Shown: in pieces, positions 27,889-38,150 of the stretch
Numbering within the stretch: the stretch's first letter is position 1
How the letters are laid out: each line of letters starts with the position of its first letter
Origin: Paenibacillus woosongensis
GTDB lineage: Bacteria; Bacillota; Bacilli; Paenibacillales; Paenibacillaceae
Length of the DNA stretch: 64,000 bases
NCBI RefSeq assembly: GCF_009725165.1
Contig: NZ_WNZW01000001.1
Coordinates: 1,178,001-1,242,000 of the forward strand
Direction of reading: 5' to 3'
Position numbers and translations under genes: made by a program
Notes under the pieces: generated by a model
What the model was told of the DNA's origin: nothing
Seen by the model: the letters and a program-made list of their open reading frames with translations, nothing else
Database searches by the model: none

Positions 27889-29213
27889 CAGGCGGAATTT
27901 CAGTATGTGTGAAGGTTTCCCTATTAAATAACGAACCGGAAACGGGCAATCGTGTAACCTTGATGAACCGGCTCGCAACAGTCACGCTTGAACCGCTCGA
28001 ACAAGTTGTACGCCAGCAGCTTGATGAGCAGATCAACTTCGTTCGCCTCAAAATCGCTGGTCGCAATCCGGTCAATCGAAAACCCGTTCTTGGCTTCCTT
28101 GATGTAATATTCCATACAGCAGCGCTGGTTGTAGAACCGCCACAGGTCAATCGGCTCCCAGTCCAGATTGGTCACGATCGCTTCGTATTGCCGATCGGTG
28201 TCGAATACCAAGCGGGTCTGTCCGTCATCGATTACCTGCGCTTTGCGAATGATCGCCACGCGGCGGGGCTTTTTCCAGGATGTCGCTTTGTAAATGAGCG
28301 TTATCCCTTCGATAATCCAGTCTTCATCGACAAATCGTTTCCAGTACCGGCAGGCTGCACCTGCGCCGCAAGGCGCTGCGTCCTTTTCAGCTTGCCGACG
28401 TAGCCGATGTTCTTGCCTTCCCACAGGCTATAGAACTCCTCGCCGCCGAAGCCCTTGTCGAATCGGGCATATTTCACCGAACGTCCGCCAAGGAGCTCGA
28501 ACGTGTTGTCTAAGAATGAAGCAGCATCCGTAGAGGCATGCGTGTTCCCAGATCGGAGGAAGTCATTCAGGCACAGGCGAGACTGCCCCTCAAATGTCAG
28601 TAGCGGGTGGTAGCTTTTGCGGCCGGGCTTGTGCGGGTTCTTTCCTTTCTCTGCGCCGACTTGATCGCCGTATACGGTTTCCGCCGTCGAATCCAGATCA
28701 AGGACAAGTTTAGACGGCAGGCAGGGCCGAATGACGGTCTGATTGAGCGTTCGCAGTTCAAACCGCAAGTTAGGACAAGATGTTCTCAATCGAATCAGTT
28801 CTTTGTACAGCAAGGTATGGTGTGGGCATCGCCCGCCAAGAAATCGCTTCAGAAGCTAGTCGCGCTATAGTTTGCGAAAATGAAAGAGCCGCTCGCAGCC
28901 GAGCATCCAACCCACGATGAGATAAAGCAGAATGCGGTAAATCGGAAAGAGAGAATTTCGTCCTTTGCCGCAAGAGATGTCACGTAACGCTTCGGAGAGC
29001 TTTATTTTCTCAAGGTATTCCAGAAAGATTTTGATGCCTCCGAAGCTGGTGGCATTCTCCAAGGAAAATTCAGTCTTGATCTTGCTGACGGGTGTGGTAG
29101 ACTTCACCTAAAAGGTGCTCCTCTCTTTGGGTGATGTGTTTCAGTCAAACACCATTCTACCAAAGATTTGGAGCCCTTTTCACGTTTCCACGGAGCTGTA
29201 CGTTCGAAATTCA
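27889..29213 (-). mobile_element. IS1380-family insertion sequence, decayed
   Basis: Roughly 1.3 kb containing one frameshifted transposase gene. The right end carries CGAAATTCAGG at 29203-29213. A similar but diverged inverted string (GGAATTTCAG) near 27893-27902 is a plausible left end. Boundaries are approximate and no target duplication was confirmed. Confidence 0.55.
27924..29107 (-). pseudogene. IS1380-family transposase, frameshifted
   Basis: Three frames together give one IS1380-type DDE transposase. The N-terminal part is 28865-29107 (start GTG at 29107). The middle, about 28380-28813, includes the catalytic region LVLDLDSTAETVYGDQ. The C-terminal part, about 27924-28340, includes RFYNQRCCMEYYIKEAKNGF, with the E of the triad. 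The shifts fall near 28815-28865 and near 28340-28380. The product cannot be made in one piece, so mobilisation would need a transposase from elsewhere. Confidence 0.8.
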
Positions 29214-29236
29214 GGATTACTTTTCGTTTCTAATTA

Positions 29237-30841
29237 GTTACCCCTGAAAAATTCGAATTTAGAGTTCGCTCTACTCTCCTTGAAATTTTCAGGTGGACAT
29301 ATTTCCTTTGTATTCCATTTCTTTGCCTTATTTGATCATCTGAGCGGCTTTTCTGAGGTTATGAACCCAAATTCCCAAGCCGATCCAGGTTTTTGAGCCA
29401 ACAAAGCCCCTGTACCGGCTGCGGTTTAAACCGTACCTGCGTTTCAGTAAACTGATTTTGGCTTCACCTGCAGCGCGGAAGCGTTGCAAATCTTTATACC
29501 ATAACTGTTTCTCAAGTTCCGCACGTTTCTTGCTCTTCTTCCCTCAGAATGGGGTGCTGATTCGTGTTACACCCAGTTCTGCAAGGGTCGATTCATTTTT
29601 CTTGCTGCCGAAGCCGCGGTCGGTTGCCACAGCACGGGGCACCGAGCCAAATCGTTCTTTATGTTGTACCACGGCGGGAACGAGCATTTCGTCGTCCGAG
29701 GGGTTACCTTTGTATAACTCATAGCCGGTTACAAACCCATTTTCGGTTTCATCGATTCGCGCTTTGTATCCGAATTCCGCGCTCTTGGATAGCTTCCCTT
29801 TTTTGATCGGGCGTGCTTCAGGATCAAAGAAGCTGACGATCCGATCTGGAATAATGCGGTTTCCGGATACCACTTGCTTGGCCTGATCGACGAGCTTTTG
29901 GGTCAAGGTAATAGCTTCACCTAACTTCTCTTTCATCGCCTTGACGGACGCCTTACCTTTATCCTTTGTAAGATTCATAACAGCTGTTGATTTCTGACAT
30001 ACGTCTTCCGTCATCGCAGCGACTTGCTCCGTTATGGCATTGAGCTCGTCCCATGACTGTTGCGTGCGCCGGCGCAGCAACTTGGCGATCGAAAGGATGT
30101 GTTGCTTCACTTCACTGTTTTTATCCTCGAAGTTCCGGGTCGCTTCGGACGCCACTTTCCGGATCTTGCCTACCAGGCGAGTGATGACCTTTACGCCATC
30201 CTGCAGCAAGGTCGCATAGGTCGGATGATGTACATCCGATTCGACTACGGTGGTATCCGTCCGCAGCTTCCGGTGTTTGAGCACCTTCGCTTCATCCAGT
30301 TTTTGAAGCAAAAGCTCATTGAGTTGTTCGACCCATTCTTCGCCATAGCGCTGGCGCGCTTTGATCAAGGTCGTCGGATCAGGCATCTTTTCGTCAATGG
30401 GTATGCGGCAAAATCGCCGCCACGTCAGACTGTCGCCTACTTCCTGCACGAGGGATTCGTAACCGGAATTGTAGCGACGCTTCAGATACATGAGACGCAG
30501 GAAGGTTTCAATCGCTTTGGTCGGACGGCCCCTTAGGGTGTGATGCTTCTCTAGAAAAGGCTGCATGAAACGTTCATCATCCAGCAAGGCATCTATTTTA
30601 GCCAGTTCTTCAGGCAACGACCATACGCTCTCAGAGATGATGGAATCCCACAATGTGATTTGTTCTTCACGAAGTTTCAACATTTTTCTCACCTCAAAAG
30701 GATTTTGAGGGGCAATGAAGAATTCATAAGCATAGGAATTCGGCCCCCCTTTGGATGGTTATCTGGACAATAACTAATTCCATTTTGAGGCAGTGAATTC
30801 CTTTTATTTTTGATCAAAACCCTGATTTTTTCAGGGGTAAC
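29237..30841 (-). mobile_element. ISNCY-type insertion sequence with 6-bp target repeats
   Basis: A 1605-bp element with perfect terminal inverted repeats beginning GTTACCCCTGAAAAA at both ends (29237 onward and its inverse up to 30841). It is flanked by TAATTA on both sides (29231-29236 and 30842-30847), taken as the target duplication. Because TAATTA is a palindrome, it could also be part of the inverted repeats. Intact ends contrast with the interrupted transposase. Confidence 0.8.
29328..30692 (-). pseudogene. ISNCY-type transposase with an in-frame stop
   Basis: Encodes 454 codons of an ISNCY/IS1182-like transposase: RGRPTKAIETFLRLMYLKRR, LTWRRFCRIP, KLRTDTTVVESDVHHP (first catalytic Asp) and ATDRGFGSKKNE (second). 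A TGA at 29544-29546 splits it after residue 382. Reading through gives the remaining 71 residues in the same frame (KKRAELEKQLWYKDL to GIWVHNLRKAAQMIK), so one base change, probably CGA to TGA, inactivated it. The truncated protein lacks the last part of the catalytic domain. Confidence 0.85.
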
Positions 30842-30926
30842 TAATTAACAGTGAGCAACATTCAACATGCATCGCATCGGGAGTTTGTCTTCATTCTGGA
30901 AAGCTGCAGAATGCTACTTTCTTGAT

Positions 30927-33112
30927 TTATTCTTCATTTCTTTCTTTATGCGTAATAGACTCTCCTTCTACATCTATATTAGGAAGAATTTTATCTAACC
31001 ACTTCGGAATATACCAAGCTGATTTTCCCATTAGAGTCATTACAGCAGGTACTATTGTCATTCTGACAATAAACGCATCGAAGAATACTCCAAAGGCTAG
31101 TGCCATTCCAATTGATTTAATCATCGCATCAGGATTCATCATAAATCCGAAAAATACTGCCATCATAATAAAAGCTGCAGCAGTTACTACTCTACCGCTG
31201 TCTCTCATTCCATATAAAATAGCTTTACGACTATCTCCAGTATGCATATAACTCTCTCTCATTTTACTAACTAAGAATATTTCATAGTCCATAGCTAGTC
31301 CAAACAATATCCCTATTGTAATAACAGGTAAAAAGGCTAATATTGGAGATTCCGATGGAAATCCAAAGAAATTAATGAAATGCCCATCTTGAACAACAAA
31401 TACCATAAATCCTAATGTTGCTCCTAATGAAAGTAAGAACCCAACTACTGCTTTCAACGGTACTAATAGTGATCTAAAGACCATTACTAAGAGTATATAA
31501 GCAAGACCAATTATTAAGGATGCAAATAATGGTAAAGCATCATTCAATTGCTGTGATATGTCAATGTTCATAGCCGTGCTACCTGTTACCATTAATGCAA
31601 TATCATGTTCTTTTTCTGTTTCTTTAGATTTGTCTCTAATAAGATTTACCAAATCCTTTGTTTCTATATCATCCGGTCCGGATTCTGGTGTAATTTGAAT
31701 CATAAAAATTTCTCCGGAAGGTCCAGGTATAAGTGGTGATACAGATTTAATATCTTTTAAATCACTAATTTCTTTCACTATTTCTCCAATAACTTGAGGT
31801 GTTTCCTCTGTTACTTTACTAACTTTTGCAGCAACAACTAATTGTGCATTAAAGCCTTCTCCATACCCTTCCGTTAGTAAATCATATGCTCTTCTTTCCG
31901 TCATTTCCGTTGATTTAGCTGTTCCATCAGATGGTAGCCCCAAATTCATATGGAAGAAAGGAATTGTAAGAATTGCAAGGAATGCAATGGATACTAGCGA
32001 TATAATGATAGGATGTTTAGTAACCAATCTCCCCCATCTATTAGCTTTTTCTTCGTCTGTTCTATTCTGACCATTGATTTTTTGCCAAAATCTACTTTCC
32101 TTTGCAGGCGACAATCGGTGGCCTATCATACCTAAAATTGCTGGTAAAGTAATAATCGAAATAAGCACGGCTGCCAGTATACTAATAGCGGCTGAAACAC
32201 CCATAAGGGTTAAGAATGGAATTTGAGCTACAGATAAACCCAATAGTCCAATAATAACAGTCAAACCTGCAAATACTACAGCACTTCCAGATGTTCCTAT
32301 GGCTATTGAAATTGAATTGTTGATGGCATGTCCCTTGCCAATTCTTGTCTGAATCGTGTAATAATAAATAGTGAGTAGTCAATACCTACCGCTAAACCCA
32401 ACATAGCTGCTAGAATTATAGAAATAGAATTCAAATCAATAAAGTAGGCACCAATCATAATACCTAATAAGCTAATTCCTAAACCTAATACCGCTATAAG
32501 AATTGGTAAGCCTGCTGCAATAAATGAACCAAAAGTAATTGCTAATACAATAAATGCAACCACTACTCCAATTACTTCATAAATTCCTTCAAACTGTATG
32601 CTAGAGAAGGTAATATCTCCTCCCATTATTTCTGTCTGAATACCTGCATCTCTTGTTATTTCAATACTATCCAAAATGTATTCTTTCGATTTTTCTGACA
32701 CTTTGTCAGCTTCTAACGCAAACGTAACTTGTGCGTAACCAATTGTTTTATCTTCATTTAAGTTGTTCAGCTCTATCGGTGATTGAACACTTGCTACTTT
32801 CGAATCTTTACTTATTTCATTAAGTACTTCCGTAATTTTGCTTTGGACATCCTCTGATTCCAACGTTCTATTATCTGGTGCTTTAAATACGATGTTTACA
32901 GTTGATTGTTCGGAAGTACCTGCAAATTCTCCTTTAATCAAATTGGCTGCTTTTTCCGCAGGTGTATTGGGAATAGTTAGTTCTCCATGAAAAGATGGTT
33001 TTAAACTCAGTACTAATACTGCTAATATCATCAAAATTCCTACAGTGCCAAAAAGTACCGCTTTTTTATGTGTTGCTGACCAATTTCCTAATTTATAAAG
33101 ATACTTTGCCAA
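30927..33112 (-). pseudogene. MMPL-family exporter, one frameshift
   Basis: An RND-superfamily MMPL transporter (about 725 residues if intact), resembling YdfJ-type lipid or drug exporters of Bacillus. Frame 1 (32303-33112) covers TM1, the first extracytoplasmic domain and TM2-4, up to LAVGIDYSLFIITRFRQEL. Frame 2 (to 30927) resumes with INNSISIAIGTSGSAVVFAGLTV and runs through TM5-12, with the second family motif FGLAMDYEIFLVSKMRE. A single missing base near 32330, right after the codons for ARDMP, accounts for it. The locus is AT-rich compared with its surroundings, suggesting transfer. A TetR gene sits directly upstream with matching operators. Non-functional unless the shift is a base-call error. 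Confidence 0.82.
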
Positions 33113-33180
33113 TGTAATCTCCTCCTGTATTTCCTGTCTGTATATGTGCTAAAACAACCAAATTGATAAAATAAACACCA

Positions 33181-33194
33181 TGAACGATTGTTCA
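33181..33194. promoter_or_regulatory. TetR operator before the MMPL gene
   Basis: TGAAC-N4-GTTCA palindrome followed by TTTTTG, between the tetR stop and the MMPL start. The same palindrome with the same TTTTTG flank occurs before tetR itself, so these two sites are very likely the operators of this TetR protein. Confidence 0.7.
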
Positions 33195-33223
33195 TTTTTG
33201 TTTCAAAAAAATATCCACATTAT

Positions 33224-33820
33224 TTAAATGTGAGACATTTCTTTAAATCGGCTTTCAGTACCGTGAAATGAGAAAAACATCAACTGGTCAATGAGGATGC
33301 TAATTTTTTCCCCATCTTCTTGAGTCTTTAAAATGGTATATAATCCTTCTACAAAGTTTGTTGATAGGACATAGAAAATAAATGGTTCTTTCACAATGCT
33401 TTTATCTTCAAAACGAGAGAATATTTCTTTTTGAATAATATTATGAAGAACATCCACGACCTCGTTTTTAAAGTTCTCATATTTAGATCCCTTACTCTTA
33501 CCGAAAAGAATTAAGACTTCTTTACTGTTTCCTTTAAAAATGTCCAAAATCCTATTTTTAATTTCAATCAATTTTTCATTAGGGTTAACATCAGCAACAA
33601 TAATTTTATTGATCGTAGCAAACAAATCGCTATAAACCGATTCTACTACAGAATTAAACAAATCCTCCTTATTCCTAAAATATTTATACACTGTACCTAA
33701 TGCAGTATCTGCGTTACTGGCTATATTTCTAACGGATGCACTTAAATAACCCTTCTCTTTAAATTCATCCAATGCAGCTATTAAGATTCGTTTTTTAATT
33801 TCCTCTTTTAAATATTGCAT
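33224..33820 (-). CDS. TetR-family repressor of the MMPL exporter
   Basis: A 198-residue TetR/AcrR-type repressor. N-terminal helix-turn-helix: ALDEFKEKGYLSASVRNIASNADTA then LGTVYKYFRNKEDLF, canonical for the family. The remaining helical domain would bind an unknown inducer. Start at 33820 chosen because GGAGG lies 7 bases before it. The same-strand MMPL gene starts about 110 bases downstream and both genes are preceded by the same palindrome, so self- and exporter-repression is likely. Confidence 0.9.
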   Translation of the reverse strand: MQYLKEEIKKRILIAALDEFKEKGYLSASVRNIASNADTALGTVYKYFRNKEDLFNSVVESVYSDLFATINKIIVADVNPNEKLIEIKNRILDIFKGNSKEVLILFGKSKGSKYENFKNEVVDVLHNIIQKEIFSRFEDKSIVKEPFIFYVLSTNFVEGLYTILKTQEDGEKISILIDQLMFFSFHGTESRFKEMSHI

Positions 33821-33823
33821 TCG

Positions 33824-33837
33824 TGAACCTCCGTTCA
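33824..33837. promoter_or_regulatory. TetR operator overlapping its own ribosome site
   Basis: TGAAC-N4-GTTCA at 33824-33837, with the same TTTTTG flank as the copy at 33181. The spacer (CTCC) is the complement of the tetR ribosome-binding site, so bound repressor would sit on the very start of its own message region. Confidence 0.65.
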
Positions 33838-34082
33838 TTTTTGAATAATATATATTTTATCATGCATAAATCTACTTGTAAACCAATTTAATTAATTGAG
33901 TTTCCGCAAAAATGAATGGCATGTAATTACGGAGGTGTGTATCTTAAGAAAATCCCCCAAAACAGAGATGAAAAGTGAGAAATATTACCTGAAAACAGCA
34001 AAAAACCTCCCTTTGATTGGTATAATTTAAGTACCGCCAAAATTAATCTAAACAAAAATGTAAATTATTAGGGGTTTTTAAC

Positions 34083-34650
34083 ATGTTCCATTCCACCACA
34101 GATGTGTATGTAACAAAACGGGAAACGATACATTTTGCAAAAGACCTGGTATCCGAATCTGGTCAAGTCGAATCCAAATTTATTACCCAAACCATTTACT
34201 GTCTGTTGAAGTCCAAAAGTGTGATTCTTAGAAATATCGCAGTCGCCTTGAATGAATTCATTCAGGTAAAGAATACAATTGATCGATTAAGTCAGAATCT
34301 GCAACGACCGTCTCCGTCGCTCACCACCCGCTATGCGAAATAAATGGTGAATGCACTTGATGAGGACGCGTTAATTCTGGAGGACGACTCCGATGTGATC
34401 AAACCGTATGGTCGAGCATTCGAAGCGTTGGGGCAGGTCAGAGACAGCTCGAGTAAAGATTACAAGATTGAAAAGGGTTATTCGGTCACGGAAATAGTCG
34501 GTTTGACTCCCCGCAGAAGCAACCCGTCAACCTCTTCTCTCGGATCCATTCTTCCACAGAGAAGGGATTCAAATCAACAAACGAAGTGCTGTTAGAGGGA
34601 CTCCGTCACGTCATCGGCCATTTGAAAAAGTAGGCTACATTTGTTTTTGA
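34083..34650 (+). pseudogene. IS4-like transposase remnant
   Basis: Pieces of one DDE transposase. The N-terminal 86 codons end in TAA at 34341-34343. The same frame resumes at once with EDDSDVIKPYGRAFEALGQVRDSSSKDYKIEKGY (first catalytic Asp region). A frameshift at about 34510 then leads to NLFSRIHSSTEKGF-like residues, and a further stop lies near 34630. The C-terminal half is missing where it joins the GrpB remnant. A good promoter-like TATAAT precedes it at about 34020. Confidence 0.7.
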
Positions 34651-34947
34651 CGGGTGTACCCTTCTTCCTCAAAGTCGGAAACGTAGGCCGTTTCGTCAGC
34701 TGAATTCTCTACTACCAGCAACATATCGATGATTGGCTTGGCCCGGCACCGAAGTATATCCAACATGCTCTAATTGCAGAACCTTGTTGCCAAGTATTGA
34801 ACGAATTCGTTCGGCCTCTTGCTCGAAACGTTTCTGAAGCCTTTCCTCACTGGCAGATGCCATTGTCGAATGGTCACGATACGGTGTCAAATATTCCACA
34901 CCGCTCAGATAAGATATGGAATCGCAGAACTCTCTAATATACCACAA
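34635..34947 (-). pseudogene. GrpB/UPF0157 remnant
   Basis: An N-terminal piece of the GrpB (UPF0157) family: ERIRSILGNKVLQLEHVGYTSVPG is the family hallmark, followed after a one-base shift (near 34740) by KPIIDMLLVVENSAD. The rest of the protein is lost where the DNA changes to the transposase remnant. The family has a nucleotidyltransferase-like fold; this copy is inactive. Confidence 0.7.
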
Positions 34948-35157
34948 GCGTATATGTAAGCCAAAGCATATACCTTGCCCTCGACCCTTTAAACGGCGTC
35001 AGCAGCTATTGGTTCGCTTAACTCGATACTCGTTGGAAGACTTTTAGAAAAAGACAAAAAACTTTTTGACTCCTTCGGCTTTTATAGTGGGACCTGCTTC
35101 TTTTCATTGTCGATTTCTTCAACAAGGTTTATTTCGAATCAAATGTTAACTTAATAT

Positions 35158-35751
35158 TTATTGGTTGCAAAGTTCTTTTAAGTGGTGAGTAATAATTTGT
35201 TCCGTTTTTTCAATGGTGAATATATCCGGTCTTAATAGAGCATGTATGGATAAACCTTCAATGACTGCAGAAAGCCTTAATTTTTCGATTTCAATATCTA
35301 TGTCTTTTTTTACATAGCCTGCCTTTATCAAGATTTCAAGCAGTGCCTCCATTAAAATGTATTCTCCTTCGATGAGTTCATCTTTTTTCGTGTTCAAAAC
35401 TGCACTTGTAAGTGAACGAATGACGAAAACCAGCCATACGCCAGCTTCAGCTTGTTTATCCCGATCGACAGGAACCAATTCTAACAACGTTTCCTGTACC
35501 GCAATGAAAGGGTCTTGTGACCATGATTTATTCTTCGACCGTTCTTTCCCGCGAGCAAGAAAATAATCCATGATAAATAATAGTAACTCATCCTGGTTTG
35601 AGAAATAATGTCTCAATGCTCCGGCAGACATTCCAGCCTCAGATGCGATTCTGCGGATAGATGCTTTTTCAATACCTTCGGTTTCAATAATTTTCCAAGC
35701 CGTTTCAGCGATGAGCTTTCTTTTGTGATCATGATCAACAATTTTCGGCAC
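35158..35751 (-). CDS. TetR-family regulator (BetI-like)
   Basis: A 197-residue TetR-type regulator. The helix-turn-helix reads AWKIIETEGIEKASIRRIASEAGMSAGALRHYFSNQDELL, and the C-terminal domain resembles the BetI/TetR_C_6 group. Divergent from the GAP-family membrane gene, with a 15-bp palindrome between them, so it probably represses both. AT-rich start region; the ribosome site GAGGTGATTTGAA is adequate. Inducer unknown. Confidence 0.88.
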   Translation of the reverse strand: MPKIVDHDHKRKLIAETAWKIIETEGIEKASIRRIASEAGMSAGALRHYFSNQDELLLFIMDYFLARGKERSKNKSWSQDPFIAVQETLLELVPVDRDKQAEAGVWLVFVIRSLTSAVLNTKKDELIEGEYILMEALLEILIKAGYVKKDIDIEIEKLRLSAVIEGLSIHALLRPDIFTIEKTEQIITHHLKELCNQ

Positions 35752-35774
35752 TTCAAATCACCTCTTGTTTTATT

Positions 35775-35789
35775 TAACACACTGTGTTA
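35775..35789. promoter_or_regulatory. Operator palindrome between tetR and the GAP-family gene
   Basis: TAACACACTGTGTTA, symmetric except for its centre, in the divergent intergenic region. Its position, between start codons 93 bases apart, suits a shared TetR operator. Confidence 0.65.
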
Positions 35790-35843
35790 TTATTATTTTA
35801 TCACAGTGCGCGAAATAAATGAATAAATAAGGAGGATGTTTAG

Positions 35844-36554
35844 GTGATTGAAATCATTGAATCATTAATTCCTGCCAACATAGATTTCACAACAGCACTC
35901 CTCATTATTGTGCTCTGTGCTGTCATTGATATTTTAAGCCCCGGGGTATTGGCGATTACAGCTTATATCCTTCTCATACAAAAAGAAAAAACAGCATCGC
36001 GATTGATCGTTTTTTTATTTTCGACACAATTTTGCTATTTTATAATGGGTATCTTGGTTTATCTCGGAGTTGGGCCAATTCTTGGTATTATAGAAAGCAT
36101 GGCGAACAATCAAATTTCAAGTTGGTTTTATACGATACTTGGAGTCGCCTTTGTACTCATTAGTTTTTATAATCCTAAAAAAGGGATGGAATCCCGATTT
36201 TTGGAATGGTTACCTACGCAAGTGTCTATAAGAGGGATGATCATACTCGGTATTATTGTCTTTGCGATTGAGTTTACCACAGCTTTACCGTATTTTTACT
36301 CGATATTACTAATGGATGGTTTAGCGTTTCATACGGGTTTGTCCATTGGCATTTTACTTGGCTATAACGCGATTATGGTACTTCCTTCAATCTTACTATT
36401 GATCGTGTTTATACTATGTAAAAACTGGATAATGAATCAGCTTGAACAACTGCGATCAAAATTAGTAAAAGCTCCGTTGTCTTCTGTATTAGTCGGAGTG
36501 GCAGTTATTGGGGCGATTTTATTCAATATTGGCATCAGGGGAGTTCTATCTTGA
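35844..36554 (+). CDS. GAP-family (Sap-like) membrane protein
   Basis: A 236-residue integral membrane protein with six predicted helices, beginning at a GTG behind GGAGGATGTTTAG. It resembles the GAP/Sap family (sulfolipid-1-addressing protein of mycobacteria and relatives): ALLIIVLCAVIDILSPGVLAITAYILLI is the typical first hairpin with its acidic residue and SPG motif. Relatives help move lipids or toxic compounds; the substrate is unknown here. Divergent tetR control is likely. The next small membrane gene lies 31 bases downstream. Confidence 0.7.
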   Translation: MIEIIESLIPANIDFTTALLIIVLCAVIDILSPGVLAITAYILLIQKEKTASRLIVFLFSTQFCYFIMGILVYLGVGPILGIIESMANNQISSWFYTILGVAFVLISFYNPKKGMESRFLEWLPTQVSIRGMIILGIIVFAIEFTTALPYFYSILLMDGLAFHTGLSIGILLGYNAIMVLPSILLLIVFILCKNWIMNQLEQLRSKLVKAPLSSVLVGVAVIGAILFNIGIRGVLS

Positions 36555-36585
36555 TATTCGTTATGTAAAAAGGAGATGTAGCGTT

Positions 36586-36798
36586 ATGAAAGAGATTGCA
36601 AGCGGTGCAAGTTTACTTCTATTGCTTCAGGGAGTTGGAGGTATCATAAATCGATTGGCAGGCGGGGGACCAAGTTGGTTTCTCGTCAATTACATCGATG
36701 CATTGCAAGGATATGAAATAATAGCCAGTATAATTTTAGTGATATTGGGAGCAATTATTGGTGTGGGTTCTCTTAAAATAAAGGATAAAGTTGACTAA
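36586..36798 (+). CDS. Small two-helix membrane protein
   Basis: Seventy residues with two hydrophobic segments (about 8-28 and 40-63) and a charged tail (LKIKDKVD). AAGGAG lies 10 bases before the ATG at 36586; a longer in-frame extension upstream overlaps the previous gene and is not needed. It follows the GAP-family gene and is probably co-transcribed with it under TetR control. No family recognised. Confidence 0.6.
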   Translation: MKEIASGASLLLLLQGVGGIINRLAGGGPSWFLVNYIDALQGYEIIASIILVILGAIIGVGSLKIKDKVD

Positions 36799-36904
36799 CC
36801 TATTATGTCTTGAAGACCTCATAGTTATTCCTCACCCTTGAAGTTTATTCTATGAGCATGATACTTGGGTGAGGAAGGCTCGTAAAGTGTTCATGGTTAT
36901 TCAA

Positions 36905-37819
36905 TCAAACGTTGCTCTTCCGCCATTCTTCTTGATTTAATTCCCCGTTTATTGCAGCTGCGGATACAGCACCTGAAGCAGCTGCAACAATAGATTGGTG
37001 TAAGTGTGTAGTTGCATCCCCTGCTGCATAAACACCAGGTACACTAGTTTTTCCAAACTCATCGACTTCAATGATTCCAGTATCCAACATCCGGCAACCA
37101 AGGGCAACTGGCAAATCCGATCCAAGTTCCAATTCCGGCTTGAAGAAAATCCCTGTGCACGAAATTTCCGTCCCATCCTCAAGCTTGATATGGCTTACCA
37201 TGCCTTGATTTGATTGGATTGAATGTATTGGTGCATTAAATACCGGGATATTATGTGCGCGCAATTCTTCACGTTCTGCTTCACTCAATTCATCGGGACC
37301 ATTTGTACAAACTACTAACTGCTTCGACCACCCAGAAAGCAATGGGACAAAATGCATTAATGTCGCTCCTCTGTTTATGACAACTAATTGCTGATCCCTT
37401 AGTTCCCAGCCATCACAATACGGGCATACAAACGCACTCTTACCATAGACCTCCGCCAACCCTGGTATACCAAGATCACGATCCTTCATTCCGATAGCAA
37501 ACAGCAGTTTTCTAGTGGCTATCTTCACCCCCGAAACAGTTTCCAACAAAAATTGTCCATCTTCCCCTTCTATCAACTTGACGATATCTTCCAGATGTGA
37601 AACCGATGGATAAGTGCGAAGCTGTTCTTTAGCAATATTTCGAAAGTCATGTGGGCTAATGCCATCACGTGTTAAAAAGCCATGAGCCTCTCTAGTCACT
37701 GCATTACGCGGTTGGCCCTCATCAATAATCAATGTCTTCTTTCTAGCACGTCCTAGCACAAGTCCAGCACTTAAACCTGCAGGACCTCCTCCAATAATAA
37801 CAACATCAACTTCCTTCAT
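36905..37819 (-). CDS. Thioredoxin-reductase-like flavoprotein
   Basis: A 304-residue FAD/NAD(P)H-dependent oxidoreductase of the thioredoxin reductase family. FAD-binding GGGPAGLSAGLVLGRA at the N-terminus, redox-active CPYC in FVCPYCDGWE, and the C-terminal YAAGDATT with the catalytic-face motif. The NAD(P)H domain lacks a classical GxGxxG and reads INRGATLMH, which is typical of the diverged group often annotated as NAD(P)/FAD-dependent oxidoreductase and not of true TrxB. The physiological electron acceptor is therefore unsure. Stands alone, with a long-loop inverted repeat (TTCCTCACCC) beyond its stop at about 36828-36877 that may act as a terminator. Confidence 0.82.
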   Translation of the reverse strand: MKEVDVVIIGGGPAGLSAGLVLGRARKKTLIIDEGQPRNAVTREAHGFLTRDGISPHDFRNIAKEQLRTYPSVSHLEDIVKLIEGEDGQFLLETVSGVKIATRKLLFAIGMKDRDLGIPGLAEVYGKSAFVCPYCDGWELRDQQLVVINRGATLMHFVPLLSGWSKQLVVCTNGPDELSEAEREELRAHNIPVFNAPIHSIQSNQGMVSHIKLEDGTEISCTGIFFKPELELGSDLPVALGCRMLDTGIIEVDEFGKTSVPGVYAAGDATTHLHQSIVAAASGAVSAAAINGELNQEEWRKSNV

Positions 37820-37954
37820 GATTAACTCCCTTCCACTTTAGTTTAACTTTCCATAGGTGAAGTGATTACTCAGTATGATGCATGGGCTTATTTCTAAATG
37901 GCAAATCTACGGCGTAAACTCGATTTGTCATTTTCTGCATATTTCATTCTAGAC

Positions 37955-38150
37955 TTAACTTTTATTAAATAGTCTATCCAATTTCAAGTAATCTAACATG
38001 TACTTTGCAAGTGTTATGACTGAAAAAATCAACATTAAAATTAATGTGATTGAAGCGCCGGGTGGTGTACCCAATTCATAAGAAGCGACTAAACCACTTA
38101 ACATGCCAACAAGCGCAATGACCATTCCATTTAATATGATAAGTGTTGTT
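37955..38150 (-). pseudogene. 3' remnant of a ZnuB-type zinc permease
   Basis: Sixty-odd residues (TLIILNGMVIALVGMLSGL, then ASYELGTPPGASITLILML) that match the last two helices of ABC-type zinc/manganese permeases (ZnuB/AdcB/MntB), where the GxxxSYxxxxPxGAxI motif is typical. The 5' part of the gene is missing. It abuts a small ORF at the end of the Zur-box operon, in the same orientation. The most economical reading is that a zinc permease gene once followed the methyltransferase unit and was lost by deletion. Confidence 0.65.
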
